A stretch of 64,000 nucleotides of DNA from Psettodes erumei (Eukaryota > Chordata > Actinopteri > Pleuronectiformes > Psettodidae). The position numbers and the translations under genes were made by a program. The DNA lies in the NCBI GenBank assembly GCA_016785225.1, contig JAFBJZ010000665.1, positions 3,105,001-3,169,000 of the forward strand. Direction: 5' to 3'. This document shows positions 1-13,553 of the stretch, in pieces; the first letter of the stretch is position 1, and every line of letters starts with the position of its first letter. Under the pieces are notes generated by a model. The model searched no databases. It worked only from the letters and a program-made list of their open reading frames with translations, and was not told where the DNA came from.

Positions 1-297
1 CAGGGAGAACGTCCAAAGTTCCAGGCCGCGTGGTGGCCCGTCTGCCGAAACAGGTTTCAGTTTCGAGTTGAAACTGAAATCTTGATCAGTTCTAATCTCG
101 GTGGAACAACGGGCTGAGAAACCATGTGACCACTATGTGATCGTTCACCGCGTTCACATCAAAGGAGTGAAAAGAAAGCGCGAATTTCCCGGGGTCTCTG
201 CGCATCATCCATCCTCGGAGTTATGAGAAACATTCCTTCGCCAGCTGGTCTCCATTTCTACCCCTGCTGTGCTCGCCCCGCACCTCATGTCACTGAG

Positions 298-300
<3 letters not shown>

Positions 301-334
<34 letters not shown>
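301..334. repeat. (TG)17 microsatellite
   Basis: Perfect dinucleotide run. Confidence 0.97.
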
Positions 335-340
<6 letters not shown>

Positions 341-1240
341 TATGTTTGATTTATAATGAGGAGAGGGTCAAAAGTCTAAAGACAAGACGTGGGGCCTGAG
401 CTTTGATTTAACACACTGGGATATCACCTCGGTGGGGAGAACAAAAAAAAAAGGAGAAGAAGAAAAGGCAAATATCAACAAAACGGCGGAGCTCTTTCAC
501 GGCGCCGAGGTGAAGGTTTAATCAGGTCCGCGGAGCGAGTTAACCCGCAAGTGAAACCCTCCTGGAGGGTGTCGTCACGCAGCTGATGTTACCGAACAAA
601 CGCCTTCAAGAACGAGCCGCAGGGAGGAGGAAATGTGGGAAGAAACGTCGAAGAAAATTCAGATCGCGTCTTATGTGGAGAAAACCATTGGGAATCAAAA
701 CAAATCCTCCATGGTTGAATGAAAGGATTTGGATGAAAAGTTGAAAATGCATCGAAATACCCTCCCATCGCTCAGTGCAACAACACAACATCAAGTTCAC
801 CAGAACGCAAATAAATAAAAACCCAGAACCCCTATGATCACTGACTCCACTGTACGGGAAGCAAACGTGAGTCTTCCCTCCGCGCGGCGTGAGAAAAGAG
901 GAAGATGAAACCTCCCCGTCATCTCTGCGGCCGCGAGCGTGCGTGCAAAAAAGCAGGGACCCGCTCCGGCGTCCCGGCGCGGGTCGGCCAGATGGCTCTA
1001 ATGCCACCGCCGCCACCGCCAGGCCTCCGAGAGCCGCCACCCGACGCGGAGATCTGGAACAAAAACAAACGCGGGGGCCGAGAGCTCGGCGCGGGCCACC
1101 GCCGCTGGCAGCTAGATGAGAAACATATTGTAACCTAGATTCATCTCCCGCAAAGCCCCCCTCTCTCATTTATGTGGCTTTTTTTTTTTGTGCCGAGGAT
1201 GGTAATGGATGCTTTTGTGTGAATTTAAACTCGAAGCAGA

Positions 1241-1241
1241 G

Positions 1242-1275
<34 letters not shown>
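1241..1275. repeat. (GT)n microsatellite just downstream of abr exon 13
   Basis: One interruption (GCGT). In abr RNA it reads (CA)n starting about 15 nt after the exon 13 donor. Confidence 0.97.
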
Positions 1276-1289
1276 CATGCATTTCTTAC

Positions 1290-1394
1290 CGTCTTTGTTG
1301 CTGGTGACAGGAATGTTGTGGACGGTCCGCAGTTTGAAACAGGAGCTGGTGAGGACCTGGAGCTCCACGGAGCTTAGTACACATGCTTGGAGAT
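1290..1394 (-). CDS. abr: abr exon 13: PH-C2 linker / start of C2
   Basis: 105 nt that enter and leave in phase 1. It encodes LQACVLSSVELQVLT...HNIPVTSNKD, the segment joining the PH domain to the C2 domain. The acceptor is formed by a TG repeat ending in GACAG and the donor is GTAAG. Because the length is divisible by three and the phases match, skipping it would keep the frame. It is the last abr exon I can find before the left edge; the following family sequence (DDESPGLYGFL...) is not seen in 1-1289. Confidence 0.95.
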
Positions 1395-1397
1395 CTG

Positions 1398-1432
<35 letters not shown>

Positions 1433-4400
1433 GTCAGACTTTCACTTTCCTGTGGCGCAGTGGCTTTCAACCGCTTTGCGATGAAGGCACCGGGCCGCTG
1501 TTACCTTTCTTCTGGAGCTTCTGGATGCTTTCCCTCCACTCTGACCTCTCGTAGTCGGAGGAGAGGAGGAACAGATAGCTCTGGGCGCACGGAGGAAGAC
1601 AAAAACATTAACAGACATCCCCCCCACCGCGCTCAAAAACATCGCCGAAATGTGGCGCGTTTTAGAAAACGACCCTGCATCCATCTCACCCGCGCCACGG
1701 ACTCTTTTGAAAAGGCACGAGTCTCCATCTAGTGGTGAGACTCGAGCGTCGCGGCCGCAGCCGGACTTACCTTTCCGTGCTTGTTGTGGATGCGGAAGGG
1801 GATGGTGGGGGAGTGCGTGAGCAGCCACGACTCCTGCTCGTTCATCTTCTTCCTCAGGCGCTCCACGCGGCTCTGGCCCTTGGGCGCCTTCTGTGGAGGC
1901 AAGCAGACGGACGACGACGTCAGCAGGTGAAATGCAAAACAAAACTTAAAAACACTGCACTCCTTCTTCAGAGTCATAACTGACCACTGAAACAGGACTC
2001 CATGACGCTTCCCATGGATACAGTTAACCCTAATATATACTGCAAATAAAAGTGCACACGCGTTTTTTTTGCTTCGTGTCACTGTAAATTAAACCGCTTT
2101 GGTCTGCGGTAACTCCAGTAAACAATGAGTAGGGAAAAAAGAATCAAGAGTTTGGTTTCATTTTGTCATCAACACACAGGGTGAAGCAAACATTAGCGTC
2201 ACAATGTGTGGAACAGCAATGTCCCTCTGTCATCAAAATACAGTATAACTGTGTGTATGAAATCTGATCAGAGGCTTTCTGTCAGAGGATTGTGTCACTT
2301 TGACTTCACAGCTGCTCTTGTGTACCTCTATGTTTGTTTTTTTTTTTTAATCGAACATACAGTGCGTTGCTACTTTACATTACTGCCACTGTTTAGTTCT
2401 TATCAGCATGAAATCAGCTTATCAGAATCCTTCCTCTCTTCCAGGAAAGACTGTGGATAAGCCCCTGAAACTGTTCCTTGTGCTGTGAGAGTCTTTTTTT
2501 TAAATAGATATATATATTTCAAGGACCTTAGTTCTGAGTGAGTACCGAAGGAAAACAAATACACACATCCTCTCAGCCCTGACCAGGAAGCCGTGAGTCA
2601 GAGCCTTGGATACAATCAGCTGAATCTCTGGCTGGTACCGGCTCCGCTCGCTCGCTGTGCCCAGGCGGGCGAGCGCGCCGCCGCGAGAGGGGAATAACAG
2701 GAACTCTCTTCTCCCGGAGGCCGCGGGGGCGGGAGGCGAAGAGCGCCGTGTATTTTGGAACCGGTGAAGTCTGAGGTTTTTTTTTTTTCTCCGAGCCACG
2801 CCAAACACAGACTGTTTCAGCGCTGATAAGAGCAGACGAGCGAGGCCGATAAAGCGGCACGCACTTTCAGGGGTGAGGTGCGAACCGGCACTTTGACCGG
2901 TGATGTAACTTTACGGTAAGGAGGGAGGAATTATCTTAATTTTAGAGACTGTAAACTAAAAGGTAAGTTTTGGAGTTTTGCATCTTCTCCAGTTTGAGGA
3001 AACTCTGCAATTGTGTGTTTAGGCTTTTGTCATCTGTGTTTTCATGAAGTGACAATCGCGGGAGTTTCCCCGTCATGCTGACAAAAACCTTGACCCCGTC
3101 TTTGACAAACAAAGGCGTGGGCGATTAGGACTGAGCCGGTTCCAATAAGGAATCAGCGCCACGGAGGGGGGCGGCTATCAAAGTTTCACTGGACGCACAA
3201 CTCCAAACTTCCCACCTGTGTCGCTCGGACACGCTTGTGCTTTTCGTAACAGTAAAAGCTGATGATTAATCTGGAGGAGCCGTGGAACGCACCCTTCCAG
3301 AGAAGAGGAGTTTAATATAACTTGTCGCTCGACCTCGGACCCAGACGTGTCACGTGCTTCCACAACAGTTCCGACGCGTTCGACAGTAACCGCTCCAAAA
3401 TTCCTCCTCCGCCTCCCCCTCTTCTTCCTCTGACCTCTGAGTGGAAACTGTGTCAGTCCTAGTGCGAGTGGCTCCCGTTCTCACACTTTCCAGTCAGTGA
3501 CTCATTCATTATACTCATTCTGCGTTTTTGCATTACTATATATGAAAATTGCTTTTGGCCTCCTCTCTCAGCATTCAACTTTGTGATTAAACCGTTCTAA
3601 TCCAGATCCAGATCCATAATTTCTACGTTGCCAATCAAAGCCAGCCAGTGGGAGGTTTACCTTCTCTTTCTGGATCTCATTCTTCAAGACCGAGATCTTG
3701 ATCTTCATCTCCTCCAGCTCGTGCTCGGGCAGCACTTGGATGCTGGGGCAGGAGTCGGAGTCGTCCAGGGTCTGGAACATCAGGTCCGCCAGAGGGATGT
3801 ACCACTTGCACTCGTACTGCTGGTGACGGCTGCAGGAGGAAGTTAGAAGTAGTCACCTTGACCTATTACTATAATACTGACACAGTGACATAGTTATTTT
3901 TGCTGTATAATAAGCACTTATACTTTTGATACTTGAAGTACAGTTCCCTGATTATACTTATAAGACACTCTTACAGTCATGACTGACTGTTTTTCTATTG
4001 TACGTCTGCTACCTCCACTGTACACGTCTGTGGTGTCACATAGAACAGGGGAAGATTTTTGGATCGTACCAACTAGAGGAACGCAGCAGGCGTCTTCCGG
4101 TTTGTGATGAGACGGCTTCTCCTCCGGAGGGAGAGACTAACGGGAATCTATTTCGGACGCGGGGCCCAGCTCGGACCAAGAGCGACTCGATGCATCAGAT
4201 CGAATTCCCGTTTTTGTGTGCCTTGGGTTCAAAGCTCACTCTGTGATGTTGGCAGCACATCAAGGTATATTCACTTTATACGCCTGAAAGCACCAAGTTT
4301 CACTTACACGCCTCCCTCTGTCGGTTACGGGCATCTGATTATCAAACCCTTTGTGCCTCGTGGCTCTCAGGCCTTTTTTTTTTTTTTTTTTTTTTTAAAT

Positions 4401-7400
4401 CCCCACCCAGTAATTTTTTTCAAGTCGCACTGAAACACACCCATGCAGGCGCTGCAGATGCACAAACAAAAGCCCGGAGCGCAGATAGAGCCTCGACTGC
4501 GCTCGATGACGAACGCATCATCGTATCCGGTCTCCTCGCGCTGAACGAAGGTGAAAAGCACGGAAAGATAACGTAAATTTTAAAAATGACAGAACAGACA
4601 TAAACGATTCGGTGGAATTAAAGATCCCTTTGATTGAGTTTCATGATGTTTGGCTTGCTTCAACTGTCTGTCTGTGTGGCCCGTAGGCGGCTCGCTGACA
4701 CAACGGGCCATAACAGTGAGATTTTACAGGCCTGGTCGTCACGGCAACGCCACGCGTCGCTCCGAGTGATGGGGCGGGCCGCAGAGGACACAGACAAACG
4801 CTGAATGTCAAAGAAAATAAGATCTGATCAGGCTAACAGCAGCTTCGTCTGGAGGCGGGTGTCGAGCTTTTAAACACACACACACACACACACACACACA
4901 GAGAGTCATGGTGTTTGTGCCACCTCTCCGTACTTGGCCTCAAACAGATTGCGTCCTCGGACACACCGCGCCGCCACCGTCTTCGTCACTCTCATCTCGC
5001 CACGTGCGTCGGCTGCTCTGCTCCGCGGTTTCCGATGCGGGAGATTAGTGACGCGCGGAACGGTAACTCGGGAAAGCGGGGGCATCCGCGCCGATTTCGC
5101 ACGCTGGACTCACCCCACGGCCGTCTTCTTCATCTTGGCGCAGAGCAGCAGGTCGGTGAAGAGGAAGACGTGCCGCAGCTTCCTGGAGCTCTCCGACACC
5201 TCCACCAGGAAGCCGTCCTTCACCAGCTGACGAGTCTGAGGAGAACACCTGGCGTCAAACCTCAGGGCGCCACGCGTGAAAACGCAATGCTCGACGACCG
5301 GACCCGACGACAAGTCGAACAGTCGATTTCACATCCGCAAAACTGCGAATATTGAAGAGTGTTTAACCTGCGAGACGTGTTTTTAAAAGCCTCGTTTAAA
5401 TGTTTTTCTCATGTTTTTGTGGAAACAGAAGACTGCCACTGCCATCATTTTCGAGCCCCTCTCCAGTTGTTAGTAGTTCATTTATTCATTTATGAAGCGG
5501 GACCTCGTTCATTCATAACCCCGCCGAGGTAACAATGCCACCAACCTCTCCCTTGGGCGTGGTGACGGCGGTCCTGCGAGGGTCGATCTCCTCGTTGATG
5601 GAGGAGAGGAAGTTCTGAGATATCCGCAGAGCGTCCTGCAGGAGGGGGAAGTCCGGGTGGTCCTTGGGAGTGTGTTTGAGCAGGTCCTGAGGCACACGCA
5701 AACAAAAAACGCACAGCTTTGACACAAGCCTCTCAGTCTGCGTGAATGACAGGAACACGCTCGCCTCGGGCACGCCGTCGCTCCGGCAGCTTTATCCAAG
5801 TTTCATCTTGCCGCCTAACGAGGCAAGAGCCGGGCACTGCTGCCTGCTTGACTGGCAGTTTGCACTTTTTAAAAAAAAAACTTTATTTGAGCTGCGGTGA
5901 ACAACAAAAAGCAGGCTCTGTACCGCTGTGGGTACGGTTGCGCGGACTGATCCTTTAAAAGACATTTACGCGCACGCTGTGTACTCACATGAAGGACCAG
6001 GGTGCTTCTGGTGACACGGTCAATCGGCTTGTAGAGGAGCGCTGTGGTAGGCGGGGGGGTGGGAGAGAGAGAGAAGAGCAAGGCTCTGAGTCAGTATCGC
6101 CCCACACGCGTCGACGCACACAGATGCACAAAAGGAGGTCACGGTTCCAACCGCTCACAAAAGGACAAGCGCTCAGTTAAACAAAGCATCTATACTCTGA
6201 CTGATGACTGTGACTCTGACTGACTGGGTTGACGTTCAAATTAACGACAACAAGCGTCCACACCGGGTGGGTAGCCACGCCTGTCCTTTGACCCCCCCCC
6301 CCCAGTGAAGGGGACCAAGGGAAATGACACACACACGCACAGACATCCGTAGGCAGACTGCTTAACATTCAGTCCATCTCCAGTGGAACGCTGCCCACCC
6401 TGCTCCCGCAGAGGGCCACAAAACGCCGGCTGCGCTCCAAAGCGCCGTCTCGCCGGATGTACCGACGGAGCTTCTCGTACTGAAACATTTGCGTGCTCGG
6501 TGACCGCGGCACCAAAGAGAATCTTAGAGGGGGCCTCCTCAGCGATGTGGTTTGAAGTTCCTCCACCCTCCGGTCGTTAAGAATGCGGCCCCCGTCAACG
6601 ATCCTGGCTCAGCGAGCTAATACTGCTGCCTCCTGCGGGATTTAATACTGGACCTGCGCTGAACACTAGTTGTGTGTGTGTGTGTGTGTGTGTGTACAGC
6701 TTTGTATTCACCTCAAGCAGAGGTACTTCAGGAAAGTTTAGGCCCCCTGACGTGACTTTGGGTTTGTGAATGCCTGAAATGTCAGTTCTGTTTGGAAAGA
6801 AGAATGTTCAGCGGCTAAAACTGAGCAGAAACACCGTGTCCTCACATATCAGATAAGCGTTGCAGCCGGGGTGCTGATGCGCACGACGACGCGTCTGCAA
6901 TACTAACGCAGGACGAACGCATGGGGGCTTTTCTTGGCCGATCTTCTTTATGCGCATATTTACAAACCTGGTCGAAACCCGAGAAAAGTTCACCCAAAGT
7001 CCCAGCGCAGGAGAGAGGGGAGGACGAACAAAGAGACAGAATCAGACAGCGAGCGGAGGATTATTGGAAGTCGATGACCCGCCCGCAAGCCCGCGAGGGG
7101 CCTCCGATTGGATCCCGTCCTCAAGGTCGCCGCGGCGACTTGGCTGACGGACAAACGGCGCATCTTCGCTAATGAGGGGAGAGACCTGGAGGCTGCGAGC
7201 GAGCAGAACGCTTGCGCTGCTTCGGATCAGTCGTCAAGCAACAGTATGTGGCCACGCTGCAGGCGGGGGGAGACGACACAGGCTGCAGTCCGGTACAATT
7301 GCACGGGAGGGAGGATGAGCGCGGGGGGGGGCGGTTGTGAGGAGGAGGAGAGCGGAAAGAGGAAGGTGGAGAAATCCCTCGACCGTCTTCGCCAGGTAAT

Positions 7401-7659
7401 TAATGAACCGCAGTGCAAACGGTAATCGAGGCGGCTGCCCTGGGCAAACTGCTGATTGCTGGGGGAACGTGAAACTACTTCCATTCCGCCGTGCAACCGC
7501 GGCGACCCGCCGCGAGGTAAACAAATCCCTCGGTCCTCCAGGATCGCGCAGCGCGCTTCTCGGGAGTGGAGGACGGGCTTCCTCGTCTTCCTCGTCCGCG
7601 ATGCATGACTTAAAAGACGCTTTGCAGGTACGTGCGGCTGAAAGCTGACACACACGCGC

Positions 7660-7710
<51 letters not shown>

Positions 7711-8402
7711 TTGCTCAGCCTGACAAAGCCACACCGTTTGCTCACCGTTGCATAATTTGGGCGGCTTACAATTTCCCTCCTTCTGTTGCAGCACACCCTT
7801 GATTAGTTGAGCAAAACCCCCCCCAAAACAGCTTAAGTCTGCAAGACGCCAGCAGAGCACGGCCATGTACGCTCGCTCACGTCACACACACACACACACA
7901 CAGATCAGGCTGGCGATAAGTATTCCCCACGAGGAGCAGTCTGGGGCTGGCGGTCCTCGTCCACACCAGACGTGTCTTGCTTTTAAACAGACATGCGCCG
8001 ACAGGAAGATGCCGTCCTCCTGGGGGGGGGTCATGGCGCAGCAGCCGCGTAACAGCCCTCCGACACTTTAACAGAAACTCATTTCATCGCTCCGATGATG
8101 CGGGCAGGAACCGGCAAATCCCACTTAAGGTCAGACGTCACCGCCGCGCGACGAGCGTCGGCGCGCAAAACCTCCGAGCGTCATCCCCTGATCAATACCA
8201 GAAAGCTTACCGACAGCTGCCCCCGAACTTAACGAGTTGCGAGCGCGTCACGCCGACGACGGAGCCGCGGCTCGCGTCATGCGGTCGTTACCGTATGTGC
8301 AGTTACAACACAGTCTGAGGACCAGCAGCACCTCCATGTCCCTCTGCTCCTCGCCTCATGCCGTCCTCCTGCTCACTGCCTCCCTTCTCCGGCAGAGAGA
8401 CG

Positions 8403-8459
<57 letters not shown>

Positions 8460-8762
8460 AGAGAGAGAGTGTGTGTGCGTGCGCGAACAAGCGCGCGCAC
8501 ACCGCTTTGCCTCCCAAAGCCCGCCGCTGCATACATAAAGTAGAAGGGGGCGGGACCGGAGGTCTTAAAGCAGCACGGCAGCCCGGCCAGGCTCACGCGC
8601 ACGCCGACAGACGCACAAGCAAGAGACACAAAATAAATAAATAAATAAAATAAAACTCACCCTCCATTGAGATGGTCGTGGTGCATTCTTTGGAGTTTTT
8701 AGGACCTTTTACTTTGAGGTTCTGAAAGAAGAGAGGAGCGATCAGTTTTCATCAATGAACGT

Positions 8763-8823
<61 letters not shown>

Positions 8824-9549
8824 GTTCTGTCTGATGCGAAAAGAAAGGAGGGTGGACAGTGCGGGCTTCACGTTTAGCTCTGGGTAAATTGCGTTTTCAA
8901 GCCACAACATTTATCGCGCTGTGAAGCTGTGTTCCTCAAATTTAGACGTTTCCCATAAACGCCGCTGCTTCCTGTTGAAAAGAGGATGTTTTGACTCGCC
9001 GCTCTTCCCCTATTCGTTGTCGCAACGTGTGCGTTTGTTTTCTCCTTCGCTTTAGGGCCGGCGTAACAATGTCTAATCAACTTATTATTATGTCGAGGAA
9101 CGGGGGACGCAAACCCAAAATACAGTAAACATTGAAACATATATTTACAAATTGTAAATCAGTGTAGCGCAAAAAGCATGGCCGCCACACCTGTCCCGCC
9201 TCTGGGGGGTGAACTCACCTCAGATATCTCCTGGAACTGGCTGTTGGCTTGGCTGCATTTCTCCGCCGTCTCCAGCGCCACCTTGTAGTTGTCCACAAAG
9301 GCCTTGTACACGCCCAGCCGGCTGGCCTGGGTGGCGAGGCGAGGGCACGGAAGCGAAAAGAGAGATTAGGATTAAGCGGGCGTGAGATGGGCCGGTTTCC
9401 GTCACGGCCACGCGCCTTCGGTTAGCGCCCCAACGCCGCTGCCTGTCTCTCAGCTGTATTATTATTCATATACGGCTCTGGCAGATGAGTTCACATCAGC
9501 TCCCGCTGGATTTTTGAGTTGAAAGGAGTCCTGTGGTCCCTCCCCTCCT

Positions 9550-9582
<33 letters not shown>

Positions 9583-12500
9583 GTACAGTCCTAATTACAT
9601 TCCCATGTTGCCCCTCCTGAAAGAAAACAGGGTCATGTTCTCCTCTCTTTGGTCGGCAGCCGCTCTCTGCAGCGCCGCACCCGAAACGGCTGGGCCGAAG
9701 AGGCTGGCTGAGCCCCGGCGAGGCGACGAGATTTGGAATCCCCGGCCGTGGCGAGCGAATGAGCGATACTTGTTACTTTTGTCCTTAAACCGCCCCCCAT
9801 CCCATCCCTACACTGTTTTCATTTCCTCTCCCTCCACTTCCTCTCGGAGTGCAAAGTGCCGAGCGGGTCATGAGAGCGAGGCCGTGAGGGAATCATCATC
9901 CGGCCCAAAATGACACAACGAAGATGTCGCAGGTCACAGACGATCAGATGGACCACAGCTATGTTGCGATGTCTTAGCACAAGTGTTTGGCCACATGTGA
10001 ATTGAACAGAGAAGAAGTCCACTCGGTACCATGACCAGGACAATCCAAAGATGGAGGAATCCATCGTCTCCAAACGTGGATTTGAAAATTGTTTTTTCCA
10101 AGATAGCCGTCCACTTTTACGCCTCCAGGGACCTGGACTGTTTGGTTGGACGGATGCAGCCGAGCCTTCGTCCCGACTGAAAAAGGCGAGAGGAGTCGGG
10201 ATCGGGGCCGGCCCCTCCGCCCCTTTCTGTCCCCCTACCGCTCCGCGCTGCCGACGGGGAGCAGGTCGGCTAATTACGCCGCCATCTGTGCTCTCGCACC
10301 GCCGCCCCGGCTAAATGCGGAGCTGCACCCAGACGCGCGGCGCAGATGGGAGCTGATGACTACACTAATAGGTGTCACTTGGAGGCGTGACTCCAGGGGT
10401 CCCGGAGGAGGAGGAGGGGCCGCGAGCACGCGCTGCTGAAATGTGAGATCACTGCACTGCTAATCAGTCGTTGCTGGAAAAGTCACCGGTGACTTTTCAC
10501 TTCCACTCTGTTCCTCTTTAATCGGGCACATTTCAAAAACATCGTTTTCGCTCTAAATTAAAGCCCGCCGGCCCCCGCGGACGCCCACGCCGAATCCGGC
10601 CGCAAACGCTTTACGCTGCTTCGTACGGCGAAGACCGAAACAGACGGCAAAGTCTTAGCCGCGCGGCGCTCGTTCGTCTGAGCTGGCGCCGCACCTCCTC
10701 CTGTCCCCAAGTCAAAACAACGGCGCACTCGGGACGTCTGACGGAGTCGCAGCTCATTAGCGGGAATAAATCCTAGCATCCCAAAAAAAACCATGGCGGA
10801 AGCTAAATGTGGGACATGTTTAATCACTGCTTCACATATTCAGCTTTATCGGGCTGCTGCCAAAATTCCAATTTTTAAAATATGCATCAGGCGCTTTTCT
10901 GTTTTTTTAAGCCCTCCGTTGTTCATGGTAAGTTACTTCTTTTAACTATACTATTATCTGGATCCACGCACGCTAAGCGGGCTTTACCCCTTGAATTTAA
11001 TTTCCACATGGATTCAATTGTCCAGGGCCAGTTTTATTATCAGCCCGTCTACAGTACAGCAGGCGTACAGTACGCGCTCTTACGGACAGTTAGGCGCGAA
11101 CCAGCCCCGCTCAAATGACATTATCCTCTCTGCAAACCTGACAACGTGATGATCGAACACAGGGGGGCGGACCAGTGCTAATTTCATACACGGACACAGA
11201 CGCATTATGCAGAGAGAGAGTCTGCTCAGCGTCAGAACCCAGCGTTTCTGCTGGTGCGCTCAGGCGTCAGACAGACACGCACTCTCACACGGTCTAATTT
11301 AGAGAGGATGACTCACCGAACGCAAATAGCGGCACCATTCTGCTTCAAGTGCTTGTCAGCGGCACACTCACCAGCTTCTGGAACAGGTGACCCACGGTGA
11401 CCTTCTCGTCCCACTGCTGGATGTTGGGGAGGAGGGCGTCGTAGAACTCCTTGTGGATCTCGAAGATGTCCTGGATTTTGTAGAAGATGGTCTCTATCTG
11501 CTGGATGGTGAGCACGGGCTGCGAGGTCGTGGCCGTGGCTTTCAGCGGGCGCATGGGCTGGGAAGGTCGGAGACGGGGAGAACAGTTGGACTCATGACAA
11601 CAACTCGAAGGCTCCCGGGGGCCAACATCACGTATCTTCTTCTTAAATAAAATGTATCGAGAACTGGAAATCATTTTACGATGCGATGAAGTTGGGAATC
11701 TGATCTCTAAGCAGGCTGTGGGTAAGTCAGAGCAGTTAATTAGCCAATCAGCCGCTTAATTGGGTCAGTGTTTAAAAAAAAAAAGTTTGAGAACCGCCAT
11801 TGGATGAGCCTCTCCCCTCCCGCTGCTCTGTTTCTGACCAATTGGACTCACGCCTGCCCAGTTAATCATAGATGCGTGCGGACGGGAAGTCTAAGTTATC
11901 TTGAGCCGGCGATGAGTCGGCCTCCCGCCGACCACAGACGGCGCACTCTGCACGCGAGGGCGCGGAAAGCTCGCTGAGAGGCCTCGTCGGGTCTCCGCCT
12001 CCATTTCACGTCAAGCGCGCGGCTCACCTCCCAGAGGCTGCGAATGAAAGCGCGCCGACATACTGTACGCCCTCGCACGGTGGAGCCCCCAGAGAGGCGG
12101 GGAGAGGAAGAGGGAGAAAGAAGGAGAGTGAGACGTGAGAAGAGGAGAAGAAAGAAAAGCAGGGAGGAAAAAAAAGGAAATGAGATTAAAAAAGGTATAG
12201 TTGGGGAAGTGTTTGCTCAAATCTGGATTAAAAATAGCGCTCCCACAGAGAAATGATGCAAGCGTCTTGTCAGCGTCTGCTCCTCGTGAATCGTCTTTCT
12301 CTCGTCGCATGCTGAGCCGGAGCCGGCGGCTCTCCTTGTCTCTGAGGCACACCGAGGTCGCCGTCAGATATCACCTCTGTCTAGATTTTGTCAAGTTGAC
12401 CGCGATGAGAAATGCCATGCAGCGTTGCCATAACCTACACAACCAACCACGCCAGCCGCTCGCGACTTCCGATCGCAAATGTTGCCTCCCATTGAATTTC

Positions 12501-13113
12501 TGCAAACTAAAAGCTTCCCAGCATGAATTTAAAAAAATCAAATCAAATCAAAAATGCGCTTTGGACATTCTCTCAGTGAGTGAGGAAGTGGAGCAAGGAA
12601 CAAGCTCTTCATTGGCTGAATTTTAGATTGACTGGTGTCGTCAGTAGGGGCTGAAAGAGAAGGAACTGAGAGACCGACCGGCGTGATTGTCAGCTCACGG
12701 ATTGGCTGCTAGCATATGCTTGTTGTGTGTTGTAGTGTGTGTTGTAGTGTGTGTGGGGGGGGTTGTACCTAACATGTGACTGTGCAACTGTGCAGGGTGT
12801 GTGAGTTGATGTCAAAGTGACAACGTGGCGGACGCCGGCAGGATATGACGTTGCTTAGCATTCAGCTGGTGTTTCGGGAAACTGCTGTGTCTGTGGTCCT
12901 GCTTTCAGTGTGACCATGAACCACAAATACAGAAAAAAACACACACACACACACACACACACTGCAGCAGCACTGCAAAACACACACACTGCCAGGCGAG
13001 CCTTCGTGCGTTCTGCCAGCAGACAAATCAATTAGCCAGACAGCATCGCAAACAGAAAGTGAAGTTATCTTCCTATTTACGAGGCAAGACAACATTGTTC
13101 TGCAGTGTGTTTT

Positions 13114-13152
<39 letters not shown>

Positions 13153-13508
13153 GTGGCTCACCAGTAGCAGGGCCTCCAGCTGGTTAATGTAGATCTCCTC
13201 GCTAGCCAAGAAACCGGACAGCACCAGTTTCTTCATCTCCAGCCCCTTCTCGATGTCGCCCTGCAGGATGAGGCAGACCTGACTGTTACAATTGTACATG
13301 AAGTTACACATTTCACTCAGACGCAGACACACACACACACACAAACACGCGCAAGATCTTTTTGTTCAGACATATCCGCATCCAGAATTCAATTCTAACC
13401 AATGCCACATTACAGTACCGTGACTCATGTTTGCTTCCTGCGGTTGCCACATCAGGTAAACACGCTTTTAATACACACACATCTAAAGTGTATTGGAATG
13501 AGTGGCAG

Positions 13509-13553
<45 letters not shown>

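Larger units (their letters stand above)
1..1289 (-). other. abr: abr intron downstream of exon 13 (incomplete)
   Basis: No abr exon for the C2 domain is found here. The stretch holds a (TG)17 microsatellite at 301-334, a CpG-rich patch near 890-1110 and the CA tract that follows exon 13. Open frames in it are short and unlike known proteins. Confidence 0.6.
6042..8660 (-). other. abr: abr intron between exons 6 and 7
   Basis: Intronic by matching phase 1 borders. It contains TG, CA and GA microsatellites (6670-6695, 7662-7707, 7882-7902, 8406-8458) and a GC-rich block around 7080-7640. Frames in this area are mostly translated repeat. Confidence 0.65.

Noticed and set aside
7227..7866. Overlapping 189- and 210-codon minus-strand frames
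   Set aside because: Both run through a long CA microsatellite (VCVCVC stretches), and neither resembles a known protein. The abr exons on either side show this is intron.
13162..13260. Assignment of the main gene as bcr
   Set aside because: Residues in exons 2, 3 and 13 match ABR against BCR (LSGFLASEEIYIN, YIDESPTMSP, HNIPVTSNKD). Only exon 1c is BCR-like.
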